A DNA stretch of 64,000 nt from Pipra filicauda (taxonomy: Eukaryota; Chordata; Aves; Passeriformes; Pipridae): NCBI RefSeq assembly GCF_003945595.2, contig NW_024104672.1, forward strand, positions 62,001 to 126,000, in the 5' to 3' direction. A model generated the notes under the pieces. The model worked only from the letters and a program-made list of their open reading frames with translations. It was not told the origin of the DNA and searched no databases. Position 1 is the stretch's first letter, and each line of letters opens with the position of its first letter. Both the position numbers and the translations under genes were made by a program. Positions 11,801-26,800 of this stretch are shown one piece after another.

Positions 11801-14800
11801 AGTGATGACGGAGATAACCAGGAAGACTTTGCTGAAAAGAAAGGGGAGGCTGTGAAGGTGGAAAGCCTTTCAAATAAAAACGTCTCTGAATTGAACTCTG
11901 TCGCTGAACACTCCACAGACAGGTTGTCATCCCTCCTGGAGATTACACCATTCCCTGGGAAGACATTTGAAAGGGAAGCAGCTGTTCAACTTCTTGCACA
12001 ACCTGATGATGCTTTGCAAAAAGAGGTATGTTTGCCCCTCAGCAGGCAGAGTATAGTGAGGCTACTTGGCAACTGTTTTGTTTTTCAAATCTTTGAAAAT
12101 CTGAGATAATTGCTTTGTAATATTACAATACTCAAATGACTTAACAGTCCTGTTACAGTGTAGAAAAGGCTGAAGGGAAGAGGATTGTCTTAATAGGCAG
12201 ATAAATCACCAAAGGATTTTTTTTTTTAAATCAGATGATAAGGAGCAGAGCTCCTTTTGGGGCACTGTGAGGTTTCCTTGGAAGTGTACAAATGAGTGAA
12301 CTTGGAACCTGATGTAATAGTGTTACAGTTGTCTTCACTTCTGACCCATGGTGACTCATTGGAAGTTAGCAGAGCAATACTAGTGGATCCTCTAGTATTC
12401 AAAGGCCAAGACCAGTAAACATAAGTTCAATAAGAACTTATATGTGACAATAAGAAAAGTAAATTACATACTTAAAATCTAATCTATATACTTAAGTAAG
12501 ATGGACCTGTTCTCTATTTATGCCAACCAGTTTGATCAGTTGAGTCTAAAGGGGCCCTGGTTTCTTAAGATCAGTTGAAAAGTTGAAACAGGCTATAAAT
12601 TCAACATTCCCTGGGTTTGACACTCCTGCCAGAAAGAGGAAATTAAGCAGTATTAGCTGACTTGCTCTAAATTCCACCAGATTTTGTAACCAGCACCTAC
12701 TTGTCACTTGCTGTAAAAATTGTAATTTATTGACATTACTGTAGGGAAGAAAAATACAAGTTAATAAGAAAGTTGCATGAAATCTGTGACAACTGAGATT
12801 CTTGGACGGAATGACTGAAATGGCAAAAGTATGTGAGGAGAACAGCAAGTCTATATATACTGTCTAACTTGGATACCATTGCAGCCTAAGGGTGTGGCAG
12901 TTTCTAGGCTCTGCTTTGAGATCTTCTAGATGTTTTAAGAACTGGTTTTGGGGGTTATCTGGGAGTGTTATGAGGAAAATGGGTGGTTGTTGTAGCTGGG
13001 AGGGGAAAGCTAGCAGAGGCTGGAGCCTCTAGCAGCTTCTCACAAGCTCTGTCCGCTGTTCTTGATCAAAGGGTGCCTTGGGTTTTTGCCCCAGTCTGCT
13101 CACGATCACAGAGGGGTGATGCACCCCTCCAGCATGTGCTCGGGAGAGGACCTCTCTCCAAGACCTCTGCCTAGAGGTGGCAATGAACTAGTCAGGAGTT
13201 TATATGGGTCAGGCCAACTGCTGTGGGCAACATGAGGGTGCATGTCTGCCCCAGACCGCCTGGTCAGGAAGAAGAAGATAAAGACTTAAGGCAACTGGGA
13301 GGAGCCTCATATTAACAGCCCTGGTCCTCAGGGAGGATTTAAGCCATCCAAATACCTACTGGGAGGGCAAGAGAGCAGGGCACAAGCAATGAAGGAGGTT
13401 TCTGGAGGATGTTGATGATAACTTCAAGAAGTTATCAGAGGTCATTGAGGAACTGAGGAGAGAGACTCTGCTGGACCTCACCCTTGCAGGCAAGGAGGGA
13501 TTTGTTAGGGATATGGCTGTGAGGTGGAGGCTCTTAAGAGTAGCAGGAATAAGTTAGAAAGCAGGGTCACAACCATGGGCTTTAGTAGAGCAGTCTTTGG
13601 CCTGTTGTGGGATCTGTTTGGAAGACTCCCAAGGGAGATTGTCCATGAGAGCAGGTTGCTTTTTGAGGATCACTTCCTCTAGGCTCAAGATAGCCTGTGA
13701 CTTTTATGATTGTCTAAGTTCGTCTGAAGTGTATTGGCATGAGTGAAAAGAGATTAGAACTCATCTTCATGTGTATAGAAGAACTTTTGATAGCAGATCA
13801 AGTTCTATTGCAAGTTGAAAAGTGGGTACTCATTCTACAAGCAGAGTTGATGATGGGAGATTTGTTTTAAAAAGTTTCTACCATGCATACCTTGAAATGA
13901 GCATAATTAACATGGGGGTTTTGAAGAGAGAGGTAGAGCCTAATAGTTTTTTTCTTAGCATGCATATGTGTATATGTGAAGAGTGTAATACCAAAGTATG
14001 CTGTCCCTACTGAAAGTTTGGAGTGACATTCTGTCATGCACTAGTGTTGCAGTTCGTTCTAACAAAGGGCAATAGCTGAGCTGCTTTTACAAAGTTAAAA
14101 TTTAGGACATCCCACCACTGCTGTACTATAGTTTACAAGCATTTTTCAGTTATTGCCTGTGCTATGTGCTGGAAATTAAGCCACAGCAAGAACCTGTGGT
14201 ATAGCTCCGTGCACCACCATGTTTGTGCACTTTGGGCATGCAGTAACACTTGAAACTTGCCTCCATTGCATTTTGCTGTCAAATGGAAGACCATTAGCAC
14301 TGTGCTAAACTTGAGACACTTGTCAGGATCTATACTGACTGTGCCTTCTGCCTTACAGAAGCCATGAAACTTTGAATTCACCTAAACTATGTGGCAGAGC
14401 TGAGCAAGTTTGTTCCCTGTCTCTAAGGGATCATGTGATTACTGTTTTATGAAAGTTGAGATTTCATATCCTGCAGCAGTAATAATATATATGGTCAAGC
14501 CTACTTTGTAAATCTCTACTTTGATTTTGCTACCCCAGCCAGAATAGAAAGATTTTTCTTTCTCTTTGTGCACTGACTATGTAGATGGATGTTTATTGTA
14601 AAGTGAAATGGAAAAAACCCTATTTCTTATTGGGACACAAAGAAGTCATTCTTGTGTGATCTTTATATTAAGCTAACATTATGCTAGCACAGCCACTGAA
14701 ATTCCAGTAGAAAGGCTGAGGAATGAGCTTACTTCTTTCAGTGCAGAAGGGATAAAACTCCAAACCTAGGTCAGTCTTTATCCCCAACTGGTAGTGATGC

Positions 14801-17800
14801 TGAGGAGCCAGTAAGACAACTGTAGTTAGATGATCAGGAAGTGCTCTGTGAGCAGAGCTGCAGAAGATGGTTGATGGGATAGCATTAAAAACTGGTCATG
14901 ACATGTATGGAGAAATTACTCTAAAGATGCTCTATTAGTGTAAAGAAAGAATCTGGAGAAGCAGAAGGTGCAAAGGTGCAGCCTTTGTTTCCCAAGTGGG
15001 AATCGTTTGAATTTAGACATTTGTAGAGAAAAGATGATGAGCAGGCCTTTCCCTGGCCTTCCCCAGAATCAACTTCGGGCATGTTTTCTTCCCTTCCTAG
15101 TCTCCACTCCCCTTCTTTTCACTGCAGTTTATATTCAGTCCCTTTGGTGAGATGACAGGTGGCATGGGAGAGTGGAGTCAGTGCATGGCAGTTTCCTTTT
15201 TGCCACTTGTTGTCTATTTCTCTTTTCTGTTGCTGTTCCTTCCTTCTTACTTGTTTCATCTGTCTGGTATGGGCTTCTCTGTGTGCCTCACTTCTCTGGG
15301 AGGTGCCATGAAGTGCCTGTTTCCAAGAGGCTGTCTCAAGCCCTGTGCTCAATAGTGTTCATTTCCAGATGTTCCCTCTCATGTCTCCTGTTGTGCATCT
15401 CCCCACCTTCTCCTCTATCCCCTGCCCCCAGTGGCCCTTTTTTAACTATGTGTGAGTGGCTGCAGTGTTGATGCATGGTGGTTTGCTTCCATCCATTTCC
15501 AAACTGTCTGGAACCACAGGGGTGACCCATGCAGCTGGTCCTCTGCCACCCAAACCCCGCCGGTATGGCTAACACAAATTTCCAGGTTTTGGCTTCAGGT
15601 TTTTCTGGTTTGGGAACTTTACTTGTGACCCTGGTGAAAAAGGCCTGTGACAAATTCTGGTGATAGGATTTCCCTCTTACATGTTTCTTTCTCCAGCAAG
15701 CAGACATTTTTATCAAATCTCATATTGCCCTATTTATTACATGTTATACAATGTATTCCTATGATCCTCTTAATTCTGCCACTGCAATTCTATATCTCCT
15801 AGATCTGTGCTGACACACTCCCTTCTGCAGCTTCCAGACAAAGCTGTTTTGACAAGCCAGACAGAGCAGCGTGGCAAAAATGCAATTCCCTCCCTCCACA
15901 GCAGTCAGCAGGATGCAGTGTCCTCAGGTGCTGTGTTCTTTGAGCGAGGACCTGTAGACAGATTTTAAACTGAGAGACCAACAAGCACAGACCTCCAGAG
16001 TCTGTGCCCTTGGACCATCCTTGCCATAAATGCAGTCAGGTGCAAAGGATTTCTGTATGTGACTTGGATAGAGAATTTTTGTCATTTAACTGAATAACCT
16101 GACTGTTGGGTTTACATCGGACTTCAGAGTGATCTTATGGACTGTCACTGTCTAGCAGCTCAATAACATGAATACATTTAGAAATCTGTACAGAGTATAT
16201 GCTGCCAAGCTGCCCAGAACAGAAATCTGCAGTGCTGCCCATCCCTGAAGTGTAAAGTATTAATTGTCTTTTTAAAATTTCCAGTTAGCTGCTGATCTGC
16301 TAAGGTCTGTAAGGTTTGTCAGGTCTTAATTTCTAGCAGCTGCTGTGTTGATGCTGCAGCGTTTCAAATGTTCAGTAGGTTAGGCCTGACTTGCTTCTTG
16401 AGCTTATTGTATTTGCAGGAATAATGGTGCAGTCAAAATGCATAAAGTTCTACCTAAGAAACCTTAAGATGGCTGACAGACTTTATATGATGGTGAACCT
16501 TTTAATGTCTGATTGGCTTGCCTTCAGAATTGATATTTAAGACCTAGAATGAAGTTGAATATCAGAGATGTTCATATATTATTTTGGTTCTGTTTGGTTA
16601 AAAATCATTGATTTGATCTCTAGGATATGTATAAAACCTCTGAAAGATGTTTAAATATTTAGATTTACCTGCCAAAAAGGTAAATTTCTTTCTCGAAATC
16701 TGCACTTCCTGTCATACTGTATGGTGGTTTGCTCTTTTTGCAGCACCCCAACTACACAATTAGTAGGGATCTTACTTGCTTGAAATCATTAGACAGGTGA
16801 CTGAACGCAGAGAAGCAGGGACAAGCAGACCAGCAAAGTTTCACTGCTGACAGAGCTACTTTCCACAAAGTTTTGCAGATAAATGAGGAAGAGAAAATGG
16901 TACTGCAGTTAAGTGGTAGTCTTATGTGCAGAGGGACATGGAGGAATCGCTGCTGGGGAAGCAGTCATATGAAGTGCAACACTAGCAGCCCTTGACTCTC
17001 CAGAGTCCTGATCACTTGTCTTTAGGAGTACTTGAGGAAGATGTTTCCTTGAGGGGGAATGTTGGGTTGCCTCCAGGATCAGGATGGAGTAAGGAAACAT
17101 GGTAGGGTTTATCCTTCACATTCATGGGATGGGGGAGGGGAGGGAGAAAGAGTACTCAATCTATGGGGTCAGCCAGGGACCAGAAGTGGGAAAGGATCCC
17201 TCTTGGCATGATACTGTTGCCTGCAGTGTAACTTTGAGCTTCCCCAGGAAACTGCATGGCGCTTGTTGTTGTCGTCGTTGTTGTTTTTCCCAACTTCTCG
17301 ACTTCTGTTGGATGTTCTCAACTTCTGTTGGAATTCTCAAGAGATGTGCACTCAAGTCAAACCTGAGAACTGAAGGATGTGGGCCCTCACCATTGGTGTG
17401 TTTGTTGCAAGCAGTAGTGGCTGTACAAATGGGTAAAAGCAAACAACCCACAAAACCCATATCAACAGAACTATCTACCCTGCTCACTCCCAGAAAGAAT
17501 CCTTCTTTTCTTTCTTTCACTTCCCAAGCTGGAATTTAGGTTAATCTTGCCTTCTGCATCTGCTCCAGCAAATTTCTCAGTAATGGGTTCTGCCTGAGAA
17601 CTCAATTTCTGATATTGTCCCTGCCCCAGTTGTCTGCTGCCTGCTAATGTTTTTAGTTTAAGCCGTCTTTTTGGCTGTGACGCCGCTTCAGATGTGACGG
17701 TGCCACAGGGCACCTTTTCTGACTGCAGCAGCTTGCCTAGGTTTGCTGACTGAAGTGATGTTTGGTGCCACTGCAGAATAGAGTGTCCCTGGAAAAGTAT

Positions 17801-20800
17801 GTTTGACTTTGTCTCCATCTGTCCTATAAAGCCAAGATGGCTGCTTTTCAGCTGATGGATTGCCAAAGGTTCAGGAGAGGAAAAAAGCCAGAGGAAGCTC
17901 AGAAAAGTAGATTTCCCTCAAATTTGAAAGGCAAGGAAACACTTTGGTTTGCTCAGGTGGGGTAAAGATCTTTCTGGAAGATGTGGAATGAAGTGATTAT
18001 GTAAAGGAGAGCTGTCTGGAGGGAAGACCTTTTGTCAAGATAGGAGGCAGGATGTGCTTGAGGCTCTCACTGTGCATGATAATGTTGTCAAGGGTGAGAT
18101 TCCTGCTGAGGGTCTGGGGTTGGTCTGCTGAAGGCACTACTTCAGGGGAACTACAGTCCCTGATGCTGCTGTCAGTGTCCCACCTGCTCAGAGATCTTAT
18201 TGTCTGCATATCGAGCAGGGCTGAAGGTGTGACCAGAGAGGTGCTTCCATTGTCTGCATTATGGATTCACCTGAAGGTGCAACTCTTGATGTGGTCCTCA
18301 GCATCCTCACACGGTAGTCAGCCACAGTTGCTGACGCTACTTTCACTCTCCCAGCTGCACAGGGATCTTTTCTCTCTGTCCATTGTTCAAGGCAGAGATG
18401 GAGTTGCAGATGACTTCCATGTTCTCTATTTCCTCACAGGTTGGGAAACAGCAGTCCCTGGCATTGTTTTCATATTCCTAGCTGAACAGGGAGCTTTTCC
18501 TCCTGTCCACAAGACCGAACTGCTCTTATTTCCTGGGGAGGCAAACTGCAGAGTGAAAGCAGAGCACCTGAAATACAAAGAGAAATGGAGTCCTGTGACA
18601 GTTCAGCCTTGAACTGAGAGGGTTCAGGGGCACCTTACAAATGTGTATAAATAACTGTGACAGGTGTGAAGCAGATGGAGCTAGGCTCTTCTCAGCACTG
18701 TCCAGTGGAGATAATGGACACAAATTGAAATACAAAGGAATTACGTTTAAACATTAAAACCCATCTTTTTTCCTGTGAGGATGGTCAAACACAGGAACAG
18801 ATTTTTCAAAGAGGTTGTGTATTCTCTGTGCTTGGAGATACTCATAACCTAACTGGACTTGGTCCTGAGCAGCCTGCTGTAGCTAACCCTGCTTTAAGGA
18901 AGGGGGTTGAACTAGGCTGTCTAGAGGTCCCTTTCCGCCTCAGCTGTTTGTGATACAAGTGTACATTTTACCAACCTTCACAATCCTATTCTTCAGTAAA
19001 TAGATTATGTACAAATAATAGCACTATGTTATGTCTTCATGTGCCCCACACAGCCATAATTGGAAAAATGCTTTTCCCTAGTTGTGAGATCAGAAATAAG
19101 TCTCGAGTATATTAAGGAAAAACTGTTGCCCCATTGAGACTTATGTGTCATTGGGAGGCAAGGCTCACACAGTGCTGAGTTATTTGTGCCAAACTTGCTG
19201 TATTGTTTGCTGCAGTTCTGATTTCCTAACAAGGTGGAGCAGTGAGAACAGCACTACTGCTTGGTGACTGAAGGGGAGAGATGTAGGGTGTTTTATTACT
19301 GGTGAGGAGATAAAAAGGCTGAGCAAGTTTGTTCTGAGCAGATGTAGTAAGAGGCAAGGATTCTGTTATGTTTGTGTGTGTACAGCATGAAGACAATAAT
19401 ACCACTTGGACTTTCTGTCATTGACTTTTAAAGGTTTATGACTGTATTTAGACCTGTCCTACTATTTTTTTTTTATTTTATTTTGAGAACTGATAGCCTT
19501 AGTTGTATTTCAGGTTACCTCATTACTATAGCCTACGCTGTTCAGCATTTGAAAGTTGGAAAATTATTAGCATTTCTTAAAAGATTGATTGGGGAAAAAA
19601 AACAAACAAAAAAACCAGTCCTCATTCCATAAATATTTTGTACATGAATAAAATCTCCTAGTAACATAAGTCACTAGGGTCATCCTATATGCTATTGAAA
19701 AACAGCATACTTCTAAATCTAGAAATGTGAAAAATGTCTCACTTATGACAACTCTTTCCTTATAATTCATTTTTTCAGGCTGCTACACCTTCCTCTTCTT
19801 CAAATAAATTGGATTTCTTCCCCGGTGTGTCAGAGAAAACCCAGACTCCCACAGTGTCCCCAGAGAATGTCACTGAAGGTGGGATCATGTTACTTCCCAC
19901 TAATACTGTGCCGTCTGAGCCCATGCAGCAGTTCACGCCACCTGCTACTGCTGCTAAAGCAGGTAATGTTTTGACATAGCTGGAGATCTGAGGGGTACCT
20001 GCAGGTTGGACTGCGAGTGGGAGTGGCTTTACTGCTGTTAGGTTTCCACCCCGTTGTTAGTATGAGCTTGTTTTTTATCCAAATGGTACATAATCCCAAT
20101 TTAAGACTGTAGACCTATGGTAACACTGCAAACCCCAGATCTTTAGCCAGTTACTTCTGTGGCAAAACTCTGACCAAGTCCATCATTAATGGGAAATTAC
20201 AACTCAAGCAAATAAAGCAAAGTAAAAAGCAGAGATAAAGACCCTCTTTTTAAATGGGTTAATTTTTATAGTTGGTGAGCAATACCTGAGACTTTCTGAA
20301 GTTTCAGAATAGTCTCTTCTAGCCATACAGTTATTTTTGTGTGACTTCAGAACATTGATCCCTCTCAGAAACTCTCCAGTAGGCTTCCCACTATGTATAG
20401 TTGTCAGATAACATGCAGCAGCATAGGTGGGACCTGAGGAAGCTCAGCCCTTAGTAGAGGAGAAGCCTAGCCCTTAGCAGGGGAGAATATGGCCTCCTCA
20501 TCCTGGGAAAAGAAAGTTTTGCTGCAGTTTCAGAACTGCAAGGAGGCTTATCACACTTCCAACTGCAGAGCAAAAGTTTTTATTTTGAAAAGGATGTTTA
20601 ACCACTACGTCCCCTGTAGCTGTGTTAAATTCTGTGTGTATGTTAGTGTCTCCTCTCTCCTGCTGAGTTTTCCCTGGGCACTCTGACAAAGGGTTAGAAG
20701 GGTACAAGAAACAGAAAAGCACAGATGTGTGTTTTTCTGCACTCCTGATGCACCGAGGGATATGGAGAGCTAAGCCCTTTGCTTCCTGGTAGAGCAGTTC

Positions 20801-23800
20801 TGGTTTGGGACATTCTTGGCACTCTCTGCCAAATTGCAAACTACCAGGCAGGATAGCAGTAGAAGGTAACAGGAAAAGATGAGCTACAAGAGATCCCTCT
20901 CCAAGAGAGTGGATCATCATTACCATTGACTGTTGACTAGGCAGCTCCTCCTCCTCCTTCACAAGAGGAGGTTGAAGAGGACTCAAAAAGGAGCTTGGAA
21001 GAAGAAGCTGAAGGGAAGGTTGTGATGAATCTCACCATAGCTACTGCTTTATACAGGGATTGCCTCAAGTTTATGTGTTCTTAGCCAATGACAGTTCCTC
21101 CTCTGCTTTGGTCATCACCCTCTTCTAGCCATTTTATTCTCCTCTCATGTGGAGTTCCAAATGCAAACTTCCACTCCACAGGTGTCTAGGGCAACTCCTA
21201 TGATCAGTTGTGGAGCCTTGGGTGCATTTAACTAGCAGTGACAGAAAGTGTGCTGCCAGGGTGGCCTCTTCACCTCATCCATTTTTAAGCTCATCAGCTG
21301 CCACTGCTGAGTAGCCTCTTGCTCATCTATTCCAAGTTTGTAAGTTGGATGTTTATACACTCGTGAATGTTACCTTTTGGAGAACCTCTGTTCTGTGGTT
21401 CCCCAATATTAAAAGGAAGACATTTAAAACCTTTGAAATTCAGGTCTATGGGAACTTTACTGAAGTTGTGCTTTAGTATGTTTCTGTTGGGGACTGTATT
21501 TGTGTACTTAGGCATTTTTTGGAAGAGGAAAGAGTTTTCGCAGACGAGAACTGGATAGCAAAGGGATTGAGTGTGCAGTTCATTTGCCCTGCTATACAAG
21601 TGGAGTTTTTAAAAGGGACACTGAGATGGACATTGGAGCATGACATACAAGTGCCACACAAACATAGAAGCAGTGTTTCTTGGTGAAAGAAAGTGTGATA
21701 TTTAGTTCTAGTATGAGCTATGTTACTTTATTTAATGATATTTGCTCTAGTGCAAATAGCCTTTTTGTCTTCTCTGTGTATTTTTTAAATTCCTGCATTT
21801 CTATCCAGTTACTGATAAAAATATGTCATTCTTTATGTACAGCAATGTTACCTGTGATGTACTGGAATAATCAGAATAATCAGAATACTTTTCTCTAAAA
21901 CAGAAGTAGGGAAAATGACACTTCATAGATGGGGAAGAAGAAAAACTTTGGTTTGGTGGAAGATGAGGGAACCACAGTTATGAGTATAATAGATTATTAT
22001 TTTACTATGTATGAGGAATTTTTTTTAATTATTCTTGCTTGTTCCCTATAGAGTGTTTGTCAAATTTTAATTAATCCATTGGAAATAATATTTGAAGATA
22101 CTAAATTTATATCAGTTCCATCTGTTATAACATAGTGTACTTGTTCTGTCTTAGATACAGTAAAAGAACTTATTGTGTCTGCTGGAGATAACATACAAGT
22201 GATGTTACCCAAAAATGAGGTTGAACTGAATGCCTTTGCCGTCCCACCACCATCTACAGGTGAGTTGAATAGCCTTGGTATACAAGGAGATGCACACACT
22301 ACCAACCTGTAAATGCAGACAAGTTCTGAGTTATGTGAACATCTGCTCCTTAGGATAAAACAATTTTCCTCATTTCCTACTACTACCTCTTTTGTGGCTC
22401 CAACTGCAGAGAGGATTTTCTCCTTTGGATTTTAAGGATGAATTTTTTTAAGTGACTTTTATTTTCAGAACCTAAACTCATTAGCAAGAGGGTTCAATAA
22501 AAAGCCTGTAGTTTCTGCTAAAAGATGATGTGGCCCAGTTTATAGCATCTTGCTGTAAAATGGGAGGGAAGTGGGGAAAGTAAGTTTTGAATGCAACATT
22601 TACCTTAAAACTGCCAGCTTTTGAATTACAGCAGCAATTAATACATATTTCATAGGCAGCTGTGTAAAACACGTTTACTTCATGTGAAGCTCGTTTTTGT
22701 GAAGAAGATTATTTGTGAAGTCCATTACATCCTTGCTGCTTTACCAAGTTGCAAGACACTGGATATTCAACATGGATTCATACTGCTTCATTTTGAAGGC
22801 TTAAAGAGCAGCAGTCATGATTTCCTACTTTAGCATTTCATCTGATGGATGGTGAACTTGATTTCTTTTGTTTTCTTATCTTGAAGGCAGAACTGATTAC
22901 TCTTACACTGTGTTGTTGCTCTTAGAAACAGCTTACACCTATGAGTGGAGCCTTATCAGCCACCCTGCTGACTACGGTGGTGAAATGGAGCACAGGCACA
23001 GCCAGACTTTGAAGCTCTCTCATGTAAGTGAGCTGTAAGCTCAGGCTCATTGTATCTGTGTGGTCCTTTCACAGAATTGTAATCTGTGGGGAAAGGCACC
23101 TTGATTCAAGGAGTTCAAATGACCTCAAGTCATCTGGAATGTCTTCACCTGTGCGTGTCACCAAATCTATGCAAGATTAGAAGTGTCTTTTCTAGCGTGC
23201 TCTAATAATTTTCTAAATAGAGAAAAAATTCCTAAGTGTTTGCTTCATATTCCCCACTTCCAGGCAGTGACTAGTGGTCTTTTGTGTATGTGTTTATAAA
23301 AGTAGCTTGAGAATTCAGATATCCAGATTTTTCTCCATTTACAATATGATTGTCAGATTTATGCATACTGCTTTTGGATAATTCAATATGTAACCCAATT
23401 TGTTTTGTGTTTGTCTCAGTTATCAGTGGGACTTTACGCCTTCAAAGTGACAGTTTCTGGTGTAAATGCCTTTGGTGAAGGTTTTGTAAATGTCACAGTC
23501 AAACCAGGTAAGTCAGTTGGCTGAAATAATTAATTTTTTCAACACAAGTAGTTGTACAGCATGCTTATCTCCTCATACATACCTGTTACTGTTTGTCAAG
23601 GACATCTGGCAGTCCAGTCATGCTGACATGTTTCGTGTCTTGATGTCTATAAAGGGTTCTAAGGAAGTAGAGCTAAGGAGCTCGCTCACTATGTTTAAGT
23701 GCTTTCTGGTCTTTCACCCTCCTCAGGCAAAGCCCGAGATAGCATCATGTCCCCTTTTATGATTCCTTCTCCAGTACAGCAATTAGGCACTGATCTGGCT

Positions 23801-26800
23801 CTATCTACAAATTACAGTGCATGGGTCTGATCTGAATTATACCAGTTAGAAGCAGCTGCAGTGGAAGACTGCTGTGTCAGCACACTGCTATTCAGTAACC
23901 TTTTCTCTCCCTTGTCCAAAAAGGACAGCAGATGCTGCTGCAAAGCTGTCTGATCTGGATTTAATCACTGGGGACTATTGATCTGTAGACTTAACATTAG
24001 TTTTGCCTGGGCTCTCACTCATATTTTTTTTTCTTCCCCCCTGTCTGTCTCACAGCCCTCAGAGTCAACCAGCCGCCTGTCGCTGTTGCTTCCCCCAAAG
24101 TGCAAGAAGTTTCTTTGCCTACAACTTCCACCTTCATCGATGGCAGTCGTACGTACTGGACCCTCCTGTGTTTATATCCTGTATTTTTAATATACAGTTA
24201 CGACATTATTGTTTGTCAGTTGTAAGTGGAATTGCTTCTTCTCACTCTTCTCAGAAGTTTTCTGATAAATCATGATTTATTTTGGAGATTTGAGTCCAGT
24301 TTTAAATTATTTTAATAAATTTAAAAAATTATGAAATGCAACCTTCCACTTGGAGATTGAGATGCAATGTGTCAGGGGCTGCTGCATCCAAACAGCAGCT
24401 GCTCTTACAGCTTCTTCTGTGCCACTGCAGCTGAGGCCTTGGTAGAGAGCTGTCACATAGGGTGTGATGAAATGTTGTAATTATATTCATAGTTACTGAG
24501 AGTAGACAAGTTGGAATGTGCAGTCTGAGACTGAATTTTTTTTTTTATCCATGTGTATGAAAAATTGTTTCAAAAAATTATACCAAAGGTAACTTGGAAT
24601 CTGTGGTGTATGAAGCCTTTTCAAATGTACTTGAAGAGACAGGTGTAGAAAACCAGTAAGAGATGAGTGCATGAAAGACTTTAGCATTCATTTCAGCAAT
24701 TGCTACAAGAAACTGATATGTTTTTCTTTAATGAATGTAGAAAGTATAGATGATATGAAGATAGTGAGTTACCACTGGGAAGAAATTAAAGGTCCCTTGC
24801 GAGAGCAGAAGGCATCTGCTGACACACCTGTCTTGCACTTGTCTAACCTTGTTCCTGGAAACTACACTTTCAGGTACCTGCACAGATGCTTTCCTTTGGG
24901 GCTTTAATTATTTCTGTGATGTCAGCTAAATGTTTGTTTCCCTTTGTGCTTACATCTACCTCCTCAAACAGAAAACTTCATTTTTTTCTGCATGCTGTTA
25001 CCCTTCACTTTGCACAGAGGAGAGACTTAGGGAGCAGTTTTATTAAAAAGTGCTTGGCAGTGGTTTTGTGATACCAGCACAGTGATACTTTTTAGCACAA
25101 AGTTATGTAAATTAAATACCTCCCACTTTCAGCAATAACAACTCTGACAAAACTCTTTTTATTACTTTTTTCCCCAGCTTAGAAGATAGCTAGTGCCCTG
25201 AGATGAAATTATGCAGTCAGGGTGTCAAAGTCATCCCCTGAAGGGTGGTGGCAGACAGAATAATATTGGCAGACTGATCCTCACAAGACATTGTTATATG
25301 CTGATTTTACTGAGACTTATTCTGTTCTTCATAAAAGCCTTTGCTCTGCTACTGGTTTCCTCTATTTATGCACTGCTGAAGCTGGGTTTTGTCCAGACAA
25401 TGGAAGCAATGTTTGTGGTTTGGGGTGCTTAATGAAAATCTAAGTCGCTTTTCTGAACTTTTTAACTTAAAGCCTAGTCTTCACGGAGGCAGGCAGACTT
25501 CCCACTTACCCAGCTTGTGTTCTTTGGCTACCAGTCAATACATTGTATATCAGTGAAGCATCAGCAGAATGTCGAAGCCATCATACGTATACATTAAATG
25601 TGGTGGTTTGCATAAGCTTCACCAAAAGTTCTATAGCTTCTACTTTCATTCTGTGTTCTTTACTGGAATTATTCCATATTGTACAGTAGCAGAAATTAGT
25701 GTGAATTTTTTTCCATATTAAAAAAGAGCTTTCTTGCAAGTAATACTTTTAAGTGTGTTCCAAACCTAAGAAATTAAGAAATTAATTGTTATATCTCTGC
25801 ACCCTTGAGGGAGGCTGACTAGAGCAGTATGTTCTAGTTGACAAGAAATTAGCTGGTCAATAAAATCCAGTTCTCTTGATATGCATGGATGTGCACCCAT
25901 TGCAAAAAGTATGTGTTCCCTAATGACAGAACTAATGAGCACTAGTTTTGTTCCCACCCAGGTTCCCTTCCATGTGGTCACCTGTCTGCAGTTTTCACAA
26001 CAGAGGAGGATTAGAGATTAGTCAGTTACTGCACTGTGGAGGGCAGGTTTCATCCCCTTCAAGTGTCTGCAACGGTCTCATTTTAAGATGATTTGGTTTT
26101 GTGTTTCTGAGAGGCAGTAATGTCTGGATTTTTTTAAACCCTGTACTTTTTTAGTTTTGTGACTTGACATTGATATTAAGCTCTATTAAAGTTAGTAATA
26201 GTGTGCCACGAAGAAATAAGAAGTTAGGATCTACTGCTGTGCTATAAGTAGAGCTTTTGAAAATCCAAAGCAGTTCTAGCTATAGATGTTGACAGGGACT
26301 CTTTCACTATGGCTGATGAATGAAATCCCTGGTTTTTACTGAGTACATTTTTAAAAGAGTTTGCAGTGAAATCTGTTTGAAATTGGTGAAGCTGCCATTG
26401 ACTGCAGGCAGAGGGTTTCATCTGGGATCCAGAATAGCTAGGCTTTTTTTTTTTTCCCCAAATGTTGAAAGCTCTGTTTGTGAACAGTTTTCTGAATCTT
26501 TCCTATCTTAGTTGAGGATTGAGTGTGTCTGAAGGAGAAGTTTGTATCATCTAATCAGTGTCTCTGGTTTATGTAGTGTTTGAAAAACTACCAGAAAAAA
26601 TAAGTCTTTGAATTTAGATCTTGGCAGAAGTCCATCTTAACAGATACTGGTTTTCTATTATAGACTCACAGTGATTGATTCAGATGGAGCAGCCAACTCC
26701 ACCATTGCTTTTCTGACTGTCAACAAACCAGTGGATTACCCACCTATTGCTAATGCAGGACCTAATCAGGCAGTCACCTTGCCCCAGAACTTCATCACGC

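Larger units (their letters stand above)
12026..19778 (+). other. KIAA0319: KIAA0319 intron 2
   Basis: This 7.8-kb intron contains a CR1 coding-region remnant (about 13200-13650), a CR1 tail (about 18740-18960), a three-unit degenerate repeat (about 18150-18520) and a GTT/GTC triplet-rich patch (17262-17286). I see no supported exon in the remainder. Confidence 0.75.

Noticed and set aside
13200..13650. Intact CR1 reverse-transcriptase gene
   Set aside because: Only a short diverged endonuclease-side remnant with broken frames is present.
18052..18612. 186-codon open frame in intron 2 as a possible new gene
   Set aside because: The underlying repeat units are not in a constant frame and there is no splice, promoter or homology support.
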